The translations under genes and the position numbers were made by a program. From Geobacillus icigianus (GTDB lineage: Bacteria > Bacillota > Bacilli > Bacillales > Anoxybacillaceae): 47,486 nt of DNA. Position 1 is the first letter of the stretch. Each line of letters starts with the position of its first letter. The stretch covers positions 1-47,486 of the forward strand of contig NZ_JPYA01000203.1 of NCBI RefSeq assembly GCF_000750005.1, written 5' to 3'. Shown here in pieces: positions 33,928 through 42,123 of the stretch. Under the pieces are notes generated by a model that had not been told where the DNA came from, made no database searches, and worked only from the letters and a program-made list of their open reading frames with translations.

Positions 33928-35304
33928 ATGATGAAACGGACGGTGCGAGAGATTGCCGCGATGACCGGCGGCCGTTGTCCCCAGCCAGAGTGGGAAGACA
34001 TTGTCGCCTCTGGGGTATCGACCGACACGAGGACGATTGCGGCCGGCAATTTGTACGTCCCGTTGCGCGGCAAGACGTTTAACGGCCACGCGTTTGTGAA
34101 AGAAGCGGTGCAGAAGGGAGCGGCCGCCGTCTTATGGACGGCAGCGGAGGGGGAGCCGCCGGAAGGGGTTCCGGTCATCGTTGTCGACGATACATTGACG
34201 GCGCTGCAACGGCTTGCTGCCCGCTATCGCGAACAGCTCGGTCTACACGTAGTCGGCGTCACCGGCAGCAACGGCAAAACGACGACGAAAGACATGCTTG
34301 CCGCTTTGCTTTCGACCCGCTATCGCGTGCAAAAAACGGAAGGGAACTTGAACAATCATATCGGTGTGCCGCTCACGCTGCTTGCCCTGGAGGAAGGGAC
34401 AGACATCGCCGTCGTGGAGATGGGAATGAGCGGGTTTGGCGAAATTGAGCGGCTTACGATGATCGCTCGGCCGAACGCCGCCGTCATCACGAACATCGGT
34501 GAAGCGCACTTGCAAGAGCTTGGGTCGCGAGAAGGAATCGCCAAGGCGAAACTCGAAATTGTCGCCGGTTTGCATCGCGATGGGTTGTTCGTTTATCACG
34601 GCGATGAGCCGCTTTTAGCCGAACGGGTGCCGCATTTGCCGCTGCCCCGTCACGTCGTCACGTTTGGGGAGAGCGAGGAAAACGATTATTATCCGACAGC
34701 GGTGCGCATCGAAGCGGGGGGCACGTCATTCGCGGTGAACGCCCTCCCCGGCCGGACGCTGTTTATGCCGGTATTGGGGAAACATCACGTATACAATGCG
34801 CTCGCTGCCATTGCCGCGGCCCGCTTTTTTGACATCAGCTGGGAGGAGATTGACGCCGCTCTCTCCCGTTTGCAAGTGACGCGCATGCGTACGGAAGTAG
34901 TGAGAACGAAACGCGGCTTTACAGTGATTCATGACGCTTACAACGCCAGCCCGACATCGATGCGCGCTGCGTTGCTGCTGCTTGGAGAACTGGATGGTTA
35001 TCGGCACAAAATCGCGGTATTGGGCGATATGCTCGAACTCGGCGACCAAGAAGTTGCGTTCCACCGAGAAATCGGGGAAATGCTGCGGCCGCAAATGGTA
35101 GATTATGTGTTCACTTACGGACCGTTGGCGCGCCATATTGCTGAGGCCGCCGCGCCGTTTTTTGGCCAAGGACGTGTAACGGCGTTTGACGATAAGACGG
35201 CACTGGCCGAGGCCGTGCTATCGGTTGCCTCTCCGGATGATATTGTGTTGTTGAAAGCATCGCGCGGCATGAAATTGGAAGAGCTGCTTCACTGTTGGGA
35301 GTAG
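33928..35304 (+). CDS. murF: MurF: UDP-MurNAc-tripeptide--D-alanyl-D-alanine ligase
   Basis: This 458-residue Mur ligase adds D-Ala-D-Ala to UDP-MurNAc-tripeptide, completing the soluble peptidoglycan precursor. The P-loop is GVTGSNGKTTTKD, followed by EGNLNNHIGVPLT, VVEMGMSGFGEI and the C-terminal HDAYNASPTSMRA. It starts 6 nt after ddl, with GGGTGAGAGCC as ribosome binding site (ATG 33928 or 33931). Confidence 0.95.
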   Translation: MMKRTVREIAAMTGGRCPQPEWEDIVASGVSTDTRTIAAGNLYVPLRGKTFNGHAFVKEAVQKGAAAVLWTAAEGEPPEGVPVIVVDDTLTALQRLAARYREQLGLHVVGVTGSNGKTTTKDMLAALLSTRYRVQKTEGNLNNHIGVPLTLLALEEGTDIAVVEMGMSGFGEIERLTMIARPNAAVITNIGEAHLQELGSREGIAKAKLEIVAGLHRDGLFVYHGDEPLLAERVPHLPLPRHVVTFGESEENDYYPTAVRIEAGGTSFAVNALPGRTLFMPVLGKHHVYNALAAIAAARFFDISWEEIDAALSRLQVTRMRTEVVRTKRGFTVIHDAYNASPTSMRAALLLLGELDGYRHKIAVLGDMLELGDQEVAFHREIGEMLRPQMVDYVFTYGPLARHIAEAAAPFFGQGRVTAFDDKTALAEAVLSVASPDDIVLLKASRGMKLEELLHCWE

Positions 35305-35481
35305 CGCCGAGTCGGCGCAAAGAAATGAAGAGCAGGGGGGCGTGGCTGTAAGTCTCCGCGCCGGTTTGCCGGAAATATCGACCGCTTTTGTGATCTTCGC
35401 CCGCCGCGCCTGTTATAGCATCGGCCGCTGCATTCATCGACCCGAGGGGGAAACATTTTTGCCTGCCGCGGACGCCCAACA

Positions 35482-35510
35482 TTGCAAATCGCTGCATAAC
35501 ATGGTATGAT
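35482..35510 (+). promoter_or_regulatory. SigA promoter of cshA
   Basis: TTGCAA (35482-35487) and TATGAT (35505-35510) are 17 bp apart, 62 nt upstream of the cshA start. The rest of the 268-bp gap after murF shows only a short GC palindrome (CGCCGA/TCGGCG) and no gene. Confidence 0.7.
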
Positions 35511-35572
35511 AACTGTCAAACCTTTCTCACGAACAAAAGGGACGATTTTGGATTAAGGGAGTTTGAATAACA

Positions 35573-36976
35573 TTGACGACATTTCAAGAATTAGGATTAA
35601 GCCAAGAAGTCATGAAAGCCATTGAGCGAATGGGATTTGAAGAAACGACCCCGATTCAAGCGAAAACGATCCCGCTCAGCCTGCAAAATAAAGACGTGAT
35701 CGGCCAGGCGCAAACCGGAACGGGGAAGACGGCGGCGTTTGGCATTCCGATCGTGGAAAAAGTGGACGTGAAAAACGGTGCCATCCAGGCGCTCGTCGTC
35801 GCACCGACGCGCGAGCTGGCCATCCAAGTGTCAGAAGAACTGTATAAAATCGGCGCCGTCAAGCGGGTGCGCGTTTTGCCGATTTACGGCGGCCAAGATA
35901 TTGAACGGCAAATTCGCGCCTTGAAAAAGCATCCACACGTCATCGTCGGCACGCCGGGCCGCATCATCGATCATATTCAGCGCGGAACGCTGCGCCTCGA
36001 TCACGTGCATACGGTCGTGCTTGACGAGGCGGATGAAATGCTCAACATGGGCTTTATTGAAGATATCGAGGCGATTTTAAGCCATGTGCCGACCGAGCGG
36101 CAGACGCTGCTGTTTTCGGCGACGATGCCGGATCCGATCCGCCGCATTGCCGAGCGGTTCATGAACGAACCGGAGCTCGTCAAAGTGAAAGCAAAAGAAA
36201 TGACCGTGCCGAACATCCAACAATACTATTTGGAAGTGCACGAGAAAAAGAAATTTGACATTTTGACGCGGCTTCTGGATATTCAAGCGCCGGAGCTAGC
36301 GATCGTATTTGGCCGCACGAAACGGCGCGTTGACGAGCTCGCCGAAGCGCTCAACTTGCGCGGCTATGCGGCGGAAGGCATTCACGGCGATTTAAGCCAA
36401 GCGAAGCGGCTGTCGGTGCTGCGCAAGTTTAAGGAAGGAACGATTGAAATTTTGGTCGCGACCGATGTGGCGGCGCGCGGGCTCGATATTTCCGGCGTCA
36501 CGCACGTGTACAACTTTGACATTCCGCAAGACCCGGAAAGCTACGTTCACCGAATCGGGCGCACCGGGCGCGCAGGCAAGACCGGGATGGCGATGACGTT
36601 TGTCACGCCGCGGGAAATCGGGCAGCTTCACCATATTGAACGGACGACGAAGCGGAAAATGGAGCGCATGAAGCCGCCGACGCTCGATGAGGCGCTCGAG
36701 GGCCAACAGCGCGTTGCCATTGAACGGCTGTTGAACGTTGTTGAAACCGAAAACTTATCGTTTTACAAACGGGCGGCGGAAGAGTTGCTTGAGGAGCACG
36801 ATTCGGTGACGATCGTCGCCGCTTGCTTGAAAATGTTGACGCGTGAACCGGACACAACGCCGGTGAAGCTGACGGAAGAGCCGCCTTTGGCGGTCAAACG
36901 GGAGAAAAAGCGAGGCGGTCGCCCGGACAGCTCGACGCGCAGCCGGACGAAAAAACGGCGGATGACGGCGCATTAA
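35573..36976 (+). CDS. cshA: DEAD-box RNA helicase CshA
   Basis: This 467-residue ATP-dependent RNA helicase acts in cold adaptation, ribosome assembly and the RNA degradosome. All DEAD-box motifs are visible: Q motif GFEETTPIQ, Walker [24 protein letters not shown], then [10 protein letters not shown] and [10 protein letters not shown]. The C-terminal extension after residue 360 ends in a basic Arg/Lys tail ([20 protein letters not shown]), the RNA-binding tail of this group. The start is TTG 35573 after AAGGGAG. In B. subtilis cshA also follows murF. Confidence 0.94.
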   Translation: MTTFQELGLSQEVMKAIERMGFEETTPIQAKTIPLSLQNKDVIGQAQTGTGKTAAFGIPIVEKVDVKNGAIQALVVAPTRELAIQVSEELYKIGAVKRVRVLPIYGGQDIERQIRALKKHPHVIVGTPGRIIDHIQRGTLRLDHVHTVVLDEADEMLNMGFIEDIEAILSHVPTERQTLLFSATMPDPIRRIAERFMNEPELVKVKAKEMTVPNIQQYYLEVHEKKKFDILTRLLDIQAPELAIVFGRTKRRVDELAEALNLRGYAAEGIHGDLSQAKRLSVLRKFKEGTIEILVATDVAARGLDISGVTHVYNFDIPQDPESYVHRIGRTGRAGKTGMAMTFVTPREIGQLHHIERTTKRKMERMKPPTLDEALEGQQRVAIERLLNVVETENLSFYKRAAEELLEEHDSVTIVAACLKMLTREPDTTPVKLTEEPPLAVKREKKRGGRPDSSTRSRTKKRRMTAH

Positions 36977-36987
36977 GCGCCGTTTTT
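36966..36987 (+). terminator. Terminator overlapping the cshA stop
   Basis: CGGCGC (36966-36971) pairs with GCGCCG (36977-36982), followed by TTTTT. The stop codon TAA (36974-36976) is in the loop. Confidence 0.8.
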
Positions 36988-37066
36988 CTATGCCCGTGGC
37001 CGGAAACCGCCGCGTTCTTCGAGCGCTTTTCCCCCGTCCGAGGTGGCGCTCTGTTGGTGAACACGA

Positions 37067-37705
37067 CTAAAAAAGACGATTTCGTTTCGGCGTATGGAGC
37101 CAAAGGAGGGGCGGTGGGTCAAGGCGGACAGCCAGAAACGGGGCGAGCAGCCCGCCGGTGGCGAAGCCGAACAAATGGGCCAGCAAATTTCCGTTGGGCC
37201 TTGTCAAAGCAAGCGCCAGATTCACAGCGATGACGGCCAGCAGCAGCTGGGCATATCGGGGGGCGATTGCCTCGCGGCGAAACAAAGCGAGATAGCTATA
37301 CATGCCAAATAAAGCGAAAATGGCACCCGATGCCCCGACGTGTGTATACATTGGCGGCATGAACAAGACGGTGGCGATATTCGCGCCGATGCCGCCCGCG
37401 AGGTAAAGGGCGAAAAATCGTCTCGTTCCGAGCGCGCGTTCCAGCCATGGACCGCATACGTACAACGAAAGGCTGTTGGCTGCCATATGGCTGAAATCGC
37501 GGTGCAGCACGATCGGGCTGACAAGCCGCCAATATTCTCCACGGAGAATGGCGCCGTTTGTTCCGACGGTATACTGCCAAACCGGTTCGAGCGTTGCGAT
37601 GGGCAGGGCGAACAGCAGCCATAGCGCGATATGGGCGCACAGCAGCGCGGCAACGGCCGGGCAAAGGCGGATCAATGTGCGACTATCGTTTGCGGGAAGA
37701 AACAC
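37067..37705 (-). CDS. Rhomboid family intramembrane serine protease (YdcA-like)
   Basis: This 212-residue protein has six transmembrane helices. The rhomboid catalytic serine lies in [18 protein letters not shown], the catalytic histidine in [16 protein letters not shown], and the helix-2 [11 protein letters not shown] motif provides the oxyanion-stabilising His and Asn. It cleaves membrane-embedded substrates. The start is GTG 37705 after AAGAAGGGAG. It is divergent from acpS, and B. subtilis ydcA has the same neighbour. Confidence 0.88.
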   Translation of the reverse strand: MFLPANDSRTLIRLCPAVAALLCAHIALWLLFALPIATLEPVWQYTVGTNGAILRGEYWRLVSPIVLHRDFSHMAANSLSLYVCGPWLERALGTRRFFALYLAGGIGANIATVLFMPPMYTHVGASGAIFALFGMYSYLALFRREAIAPRYAQLLLAVIAVNLALALTRPNGNLLAHLFGFATGGLLAPFLAVRLDPPPLLWLHTPKRNRLF

Positions 37706-37811
37706 GGATTTGTCTCCCTTCTTAGTGAAAATGAAATGGCATTTCTATGAAACCATTTTATGCGACGCGTCACGAAAACATTTGTCCAAAGAAAGAAGAG
37801 GAGGGAAGGCG

Positions 37812-38201
37812 ATGATCATCGGCATCGGCATTGATATTGTCGAGCTGGAACGGATCCGGTCGCTCCTTGAGCGCAGCCGTAAATTCGCCGAGCGCATTTT
37901 GACGCCGCGCGAAAAGGCGCAGTTTGATGCGTTGCCGACCGCGCGGCAGGCGGAATTTCTCGCCGGTCGGTTTGCGGCGAAAGAAGCGTATGCCAAAGCG
38001 CTTGGGACGGGGATTGGCAAGAAGGTGTCCTTTCGCGATATCGAGATCGTTTGCGATGCGAATGGGAAACCGGGGATTCTCGCCCGCCGCGACGGTGAGG
38101 CGGTGCACTTGTCCATTTCGCACAGCCGCGACTACGCGGTCGCCCAAGTGATCATTGAGCGTCTCAGCCCGGGCCAGCTGCTCGATGCTTGCCATGGCTA
38201 G
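37812..38201 (+). CDS. acpS: Holo-[acyl-carrier-protein] synthase
   Basis: This 129-residue phosphopantetheinyl transferase moves 4'-phosphopantetheine from CoA to the acyl carrier protein. The Mg2+/CoA motifs [12 protein letters not shown] and [14 protein letters not shown] are intact, as is [14 protein letters not shown]. The start ATG 37812 follows GAGGAGGGAAGG; the long upstream frame from 37476 is antisense to the rhomboid gene. It belongs to the conserved acpS-ydcC-alr-ndoAI-ndoA order. Confidence 0.94.
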   Translation: MIIGIGIDIVELERIRSLLERSRKFAERILTPREKAQFDALPTARQAEFLAGRFAAKEAYAKALGTGIGKKVSFRDIEIVCDANGKPGILARRDGEAVHLSISHSRDYAVAQVIIERLSPGQLLDACHG

Positions 38202-38280
38202 TCTGCATATTCCCGGACTTTGTCTCATATATTGTAGTGCATGGACAGAAACCGATCTATGAGGCAAAGGGGTTGAAGCG

Positions 38281-39294
38281 ATGGGCAAAAAAGTCCTTTT
38301 GGCATTCGCCGGCATCATCTTTTTGTTTGCTTTGGCTGGCTGCGGGCCGAAATCACAGGAGGAAGTGCTGAAAGCGCTCGATGAAAAGCTGGAAGAGATG
38401 ACGAGCTATCAAGCGGAAGCGAAAATGACGTTCCGCACGGGGGCTAAGCCGCAAGTGTATCATGTGGAAGTATGGCATAAGCAGCCGGCGTATTACCGCG
38501 TCAGTTTGAAAAACGCCGACAAAGGGCAAAGCCAAATGATTTTGCGCAACGACGAAGGGGTGTTTGTCTTTACGCCCGCCCTCAACAAAAGTTTTAAGTT
38601 TGTCAGCGATTGGCCGAAAAACAGCAGCCAAGCCTATTTGTACGAATCGCTCGTCAAAGACATTTTAAGCGACTCGAAGGCGAAGTTTAAGGCAACGAAG
38701 GACTACTACGTGTTCGAAACGAAAACGAACTATCCAAACAGTCAGGTCGTTCCGACACAAGAAATTACATTGCGCAAAAAAGATTTAGCCCCTGTTTCGG
38801 TCAAGGTGATGGACACGGATCGAAAAGCGCTGTTGACCGTGGAATTTTCGAACGTCGAATTCAACAAAACGTTTGATGACGATGCGTTTGATACGTCCAA
38901 AAATATGACCGGGGCGCGCCTCGAAGTACCAACGATGGCTGAGGGCAGCGGACAAGGGATGGCCGTGATGTATCCAAGCCGCCTTCCGCAAGGCGTTCAA
39001 GCGCTGGAAGAAAAAGAAATCAAAAACGAAAACGGCACACGGGTGATTATGACATTCGGCGGCCAAAAATCGTTTACCCTCGTGCAAGAAAAAGCGGAAG
39101 TGCTCCCGGCGACAAGCACGCCGGTGCTCATTAACGGCGATCCTGTTGATTTAGGATTCACGGTCGGCGCTCTCACCGACAGGACGTTAACTTGGTCGTA
39201 TAATGGAGTGGAATTTACATTGGCTTCAGACGATTTGACGCCGGAAGAAATGATCATGGTCGCCAGCTCGGTGCAAGAAAAAGCAGCCAAATAG
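38281..39294 (+). CDS. ydcC: LolA-like lipoprotein YdcC
   Basis: This 337-residue exported lipoprotein has a signal peptide with lipobox LAGC at residues 18-21, then an unclosed beta-barrel of the LolA/LolB-like fold (KPQVYHVEVWHKQPAYYRV). It is expected to be anchored on the outer leaflet of the membrane. In B. subtilis ydcC sits between acpS and alr and is linked to sporulation. AAAGGGGTTGAAG precedes ATG 38281. The ligand is unknown; binding of a lipid or lipid-linked intermediate is inference from the fold. Confidence 0.88.
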   Translation: MGKKVLLAFAGIIFLFALAGCGPKSQEEVLKALDEKLEEMTSYQAEAKMTFRTGAKPQVYHVEVWHKQPAYYRVSLKNADKGQSQMILRNDEGVFVFTPALNKSFKFVSDWPKNSSQAYLYESLVKDILSDSKAKFKATKDYYVFETKTNYPNSQVVPTQEITLRKKDLAPVSVKVMDTDRKALLTVEFSNVEFNKTFDDDAFDTSKNMTGARLEVPTMAEGSGQGMAVMYPSRLPQGVQALEEKEIKNENGTRVIMTFGGQKSFTLVQEKAEVLPATSTPVLINGDPVDLGFTVGALTDRTLTWSYNGVEFTLASDDLTPEEMIMVASSVQEKAAK

Positions 39295-39305
39295 AGGCAT
39301 TGGAA

Positions 39306-39353
39306 AAGGCGGATTCCCCGCTTCGGGCGTGGGGCCGCCTTGTTGTTATTTTC
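39306..39353 (+). terminator. Terminator after ydcC
   Basis: AAGGCGG (39306-39312) pairs with CCGCCTT (39335-39341), extended by inner CCCC/GGGG pairs, followed by GTTGTTATTTT. Confidence 0.75.
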
Positions 39354-39363
39354 CAGCCCGCGG

Positions 39364-39644
39364 TTTAGAAGGGCGGTGATTTAAGGAAACAGGCCGCTTA
39401 CCAGCCTCGTTTCTCAAATAGAAAAGCCCTGTCCCATCCAAGATCGATCGGCTTGCAAACGCTCCCCTATTGTTCAAGAGAAACAACCGTTTTTTCACCA
39501 GCCTTTTAGAACGTTGGTGAAAAACCGCTGTTGGCCTTAATCGGCGATGGAACGCGTGAACATAGCGGCTGCTGCAGCAAGTTTTCTCTACTTGAGAAAT
39601 GATTCCGAGAAGCGGTTGCGCGAGTCAATCGCCAGCCTCTTAGG
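39364..39644. repeat. Head-to-head pair of ~140-bp interspersed repeats (locus C)
   Basis: Unit 1 (39364-39510) is in the forward orientation and ends TTTTTTCACCAGCC. Unit 2 (39511-39644) is inverted, beginning TTGGTGAAAAACCGC and ending CGCCAGCCTCTTAGG. The junction forms a TTTTTCACCA/TGGTGAAAAA hairpin. The reverse complement of unit 2 aligns along its length with the second unit at 26.0-26.15 kb. The remaining 39645-39896 has a weak hairpin with six T near 39747-39786 and no gene. Confidence 0.75.
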
Positions 39645-39896
39645 CCGGAATCGGGCCTTCTAGGGTGAAAGGCCGTTCAAGGAGAGGACGGAATGAAACA
39701 AGAGAGGATGGGAATCGTTTGCGCTCCCTAGGCAATGGGAAAGGAGCGGCCCTTTGCAACATTTTCCTCCGTGCAGGCCGTTTTTTCGCGGCTCCTCCTA
39801 TTCCTTCTTTTTGGAGAACGTGATAAACTAAAAAAGGATTAAGAATCGTTGAAACGCTTACAAAACGGCTATTAAGGGAAAGGCAGCGAGAGAAGG

Positions 39897-41063
39897 ATGG
39901 ACGACTTTCATCGCGATACATGGGCGGAAATCGATTTGGACGCCATCTATGACAACGTCGCCAATCTGCGCCGTTTTTTGCCAACGGGCACGAACATTAT
40001 GGCGGTCGTCAAGGCAAACGCTTACGGGCACGGTGATGCTGAAGTGGCGAACACCGCGCTGGAGGCCGGCGCCTCTTACCTAGCTGTCGCTTTTTTGGAT
40101 GAGGCGCTCGCGCTAAGGAAAAAGGGCCTCGCCGCCCCTATTTTAGTGCTCGGAGCGTCTCGCCCCGAAGATGTGAGCCTTGCTGCGGAACACCGCATTG
40201 CTCTCACCGTGTTCCGTTTGGATTGGTTGGAAAAAGCAGCAGCGCTGTATCAAGGTTCTGCCCCGGTTCATTTTCATTTAAAGATGGATACGGGAATGGG
40301 ACGGCTTGGCGTCAAGGATGAACGGGAGACGAAGCAAATGGCGGCGCTGATCGAACGCCATCCGCATTTCATCCTTGAGGGAGTTTACACACATTTTGCG
40401 ACGGCCGACGAAATCAATACGGACTATTTTTCGTATCAGTACGATCGTTTCTTATCGATGCTTGAGTGGCTGCCGTTTCGGCCGCCCCTCGTTCATTGCG
40501 CCAATAGCGCCGCGACGCTCCGCTTTCCTGATCGAGCGTTCAATATGGTCCGCTTCGGCATTTCGATGTACGGGCTCGCCCCATCGCCAAGCATCAAGCC
40601 GCTGCTCCCGTACGAGCTCAAGGAGGCGTTCTCGCTCCATAGCCGCCTTGTGCATGTGAAAAAGCTGCAACCGGGGGAAAAGGTGAGCTACGGAGCGACG
40701 TATACGGCGCAAGCGGAAGAGTGGATCGGCACGATCCCGATCGGCTATGCCGATGGCTGGCTGCGCCGCCTAGAGCATTTTCATGTGCTAGTTGACGGCA
40801 AAAAAGCGCCGATTGTCGGCCGCGTTTGTATGGACCAATGCATGATCCGTCTCCCGGGGTCGCTGCCGGTCGGCACGAAGGTGACGTTGATCGGCCGCCA
40901 AGGGGACGAAGTCATTTCCGTCGATGACGTCGCTCGCCATCTGGATACGATCAACTATGAGGTGCCTTGCCTGATCAGCTATCGGGTGCCCCGTATTTTT
41001 TTCCGAAATAAGCGTATAATGGAAGTGAGAAATGCCGTTGGTCGCGTGGGAACGAATGCATAA
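39897..41063 (+). CDS. alr: Alanine racemase
   Basis: This 388-residue PLP enzyme interconverts L- and D-alanine and supplies D-Ala to Ddl. The PLP lysine is in AVVKANAYGHGDAEVA (near residue 40), the catalytic tyrosine is in KVSYGATYTAQ, and HLKMDTGMGRLG and VGRVCMDQCMI are typical fold-type III segments. The ATG at 39897 is preceded by GAGAGAAGG, a moderate ribosome binding site. A hairpin with six T upstream may insulate it from ydcC. Confidence 0.94.
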   Translation: MDDFHRDTWAEIDLDAIYDNVANLRRFLPTGTNIMAVVKANAYGHGDAEVANTALEAGASYLAVAFLDEALALRKKGLAAPILVLGASRPEDVSLAAEHRIALTVFRLDWLEKAAALYQGSAPVHFHLKMDTGMGRLGVKDERETKQMAALIERHPHFILEGVYTHFATADEINTDYFSYQYDRFLSMLEWLPFRPPLVHCANSAATLRFPDRAFNMVRFGISMYGLAPSPSIKPLLPYELKEAFSLHSRLVHVKKLQPGEKVSYGATYTAQAEEWIGTIPIGYADGWLRRLEHFHVLVDGKKAPIVGRVCMDQCMIRLPGSLPVGTKVTLIGRQGDEVISVDDVARHLDTINYEVPCLISYRVPRIFFRNKRIMEVRNAVGRVGTNA

Positions 41064-41104
41064 TTTGCTTCGGGAGACAAAGGATAGAAAACGAAGAAAT
41101 GACT

Positions 41105-41132
41105 TTGCAGCGCCGTTGTTTAATGGTATCAT
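41105..41132 (+). promoter_or_regulatory. SigA promoter of ndoAI-ndoA
   Basis: TTGCAG (41105-41110) and TATCAT (41127-41132) are 16 bp apart, 45 nt before the antitoxin start. The toxin-antitoxin pair can thus be transcribed independently of alr. Confidence 0.6.
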
Positions 41133-41177
41133 GAAGTGGAAGCAATGAATGGCTGCAGTTCGTGGAGGTGTATATTC

Positions 41178-41459
41178 GTGTCGGAATCGGGCGCAACAAC
41201 GGAAATCATCGTTCGCTTGCCGCAATCGCTGGTGACGGAGCTGGATGTGCTTGTCAAACAGGAAAATGGCAACCGCAATGAACTGATTTATCAGGCGACA
41301 AAAATGTATATTCGTGAGCGGAAAAAACGGCAAATTCGCGAGGCGATGAGACGAGGCTACATGGAAATGGCAAAAATCAATTTATCTATCGCTTCTGAAG
41401 CGTTTCATGCTGAATACGAGGCCGACCACACCGTTGAACGCTTAGTTAGCGGGGGGTAA
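41178..41459 (+). CDS. ndoAI: Antitoxin EndoAI (MazE-type, ribbon-helix-helix)
   Basis: At 93 residues it is identical in length to B. subtilis EndoAI (YdcD). It has an N-terminal ribbon-helix-helix ([17 protein letters not shown], then [13 protein letters not shown]) that dimerises and binds DNA. The conserved tail [18 protein letters not shown] with TVERLVSGG wraps the toxin. The start is GTG 41178 after TGGAGGTG; an in-frame ATG at 41136 lies upstream of that site. It is followed 4 nt later by the toxin gene. Confidence 0.93.
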   Translation: MSESGATTEIIVRLPQSLVTELDVLVKQENGNRNELIYQATKMYIRERKKRQIREAMRRGYMEMAKINLSIASEAFHAEYEADHTVERLVSGG

Positions 41460-41463
41460 TGCT

Positions 41464-41814
41464 TTGATTGTCAAACGTGGCGACGTGTATTTTGCGGACC
41501 TTTCCCCGGTTGTTGGCTCAGAGCAGGGCGGCGTGCGTCCCGTCTTGGTCATTCAAAATGACATCGGCAACCGCTTCAGTCCAACGGTAATTGTTGCGGC
41601 AATCACGGCGCAAATTCAAAAGGCAAAATTGCCGACGCATGTGGAGATTGACGCGAAGCGTTACGGGTTTGAACGCGATTCCGTCATTTTGCTTGAGCAA
41701 ATCCGTACGATCGATAAGCAACGGCTGACCGATAAAATCACCCATTTGGATGACGAAATGATGGATAAAGTCGATGAAGCGTTGCAAATCAGTTTAGGGC
41801 TGATTGACTTTTGA
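41464..41814 (+). CDS. ndoA: mRNA endoribonuclease toxin EndoA (MazF)
   Basis: This 116-residue MazF/PemK toxin begins [23 protein letters not shown], and the catalytic arginine/threonine region is intact ([12 protein letters not shown], then [10 protein letters not shown]). It cuts single-stranded mRNA; the B. subtilis enzyme recognises UACAU. The start is TTG 41464 behind GGGGGG, giving a slightly weaker initiation than the antitoxin. In B. subtilis the next genes are the rsb-sigB operon; here tex follows instead. Confidence 0.94.
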   Translation: MIVKRGDVYFADLSPVVGSEQGGVRPVLVIQNDIGNRFSPTVIVAAITAQIQKAKLPTHVEIDAKRYGFERDSVILLEQIRTIDKQRLTDKITHLDDEMMDKVDEALQISLGLIDF

Positions 41815-41818
41815 GCTT

Positions 41819-41846
41819 CGTTGCCTTGCCACCGCAACGCGTTTTT
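41819..41846 (+). terminator. Terminator after ndoA
   Basis: CGTTGC (41819-41824) pairs with GCAACG (41834-41839), followed by CGTTTTTG. Confidence 0.7.
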
Positions 41847-41874
41847 GTGGCCAATAAGATGAGGGAAAGCGGCG

Positions 41875-41902
41875 TTGACGTGCGGCATCGGTCTTGGATA
41901 AT
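41875..41902 (+). promoter_or_regulatory. Candidate SigA promoter of tex
   Basis: TTGACG (41875-41880) and GATAAT (41897-41902) are 16 bp apart. The leader to tex is about 215 nt and contains a CAGATCG/CGATCTG hairpin and a duplicated block (42031-42058 and 42094-42120). Confidence 0.5.
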
Positions 41903-42030
41903 GGTCTGTGGATGAGATGGGCAGATCGGGCTCCCATCGCGATCTGTCCTTCTATGTATATATGAAGTTGACCAAGAAGCTGCGGATTGAGTAGCTCTTT
42001 TTTTTGTCACCGCGAATGGAGAAGCCCGCG

Positions 42031-42120
42031 GTTTCTCCATACATAATAAAGGGGGAAGTACATCGCCAATCGCTATCATGTGCATCGGCTAGAGTTTCTC
42101 TATACATAAAAGGAGGGAAG
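42031..42120 (+). repeat. Duplicated ribosome-binding-site block in the tex leader
   Basis: The 28 bases from GTTTCTCCATACATAA at 42031 are repeated with few changes from GTTTCTCTATACATAA at 42094. The second copy ends in the tex ribosome binding site AAGGAGGGAAG. The first has an equivalent AAAGGGGGAAG but no start codon after it. Confidence 0.65.
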
Positions 42121-42123
42121 CGT

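Noticed and set aside
37476..37811. N-terminal extension of acpS
   Set aside because: The upstream frame is antisense to the rhomboid gene, and the ATG at 37812 has a strong ribosome binding site and the expected N-terminus.
39840..39870. cre site upstream of alr (TTGAAACGCTTACA)
   Set aside because: One base short of the consensus spacing; likely chance.
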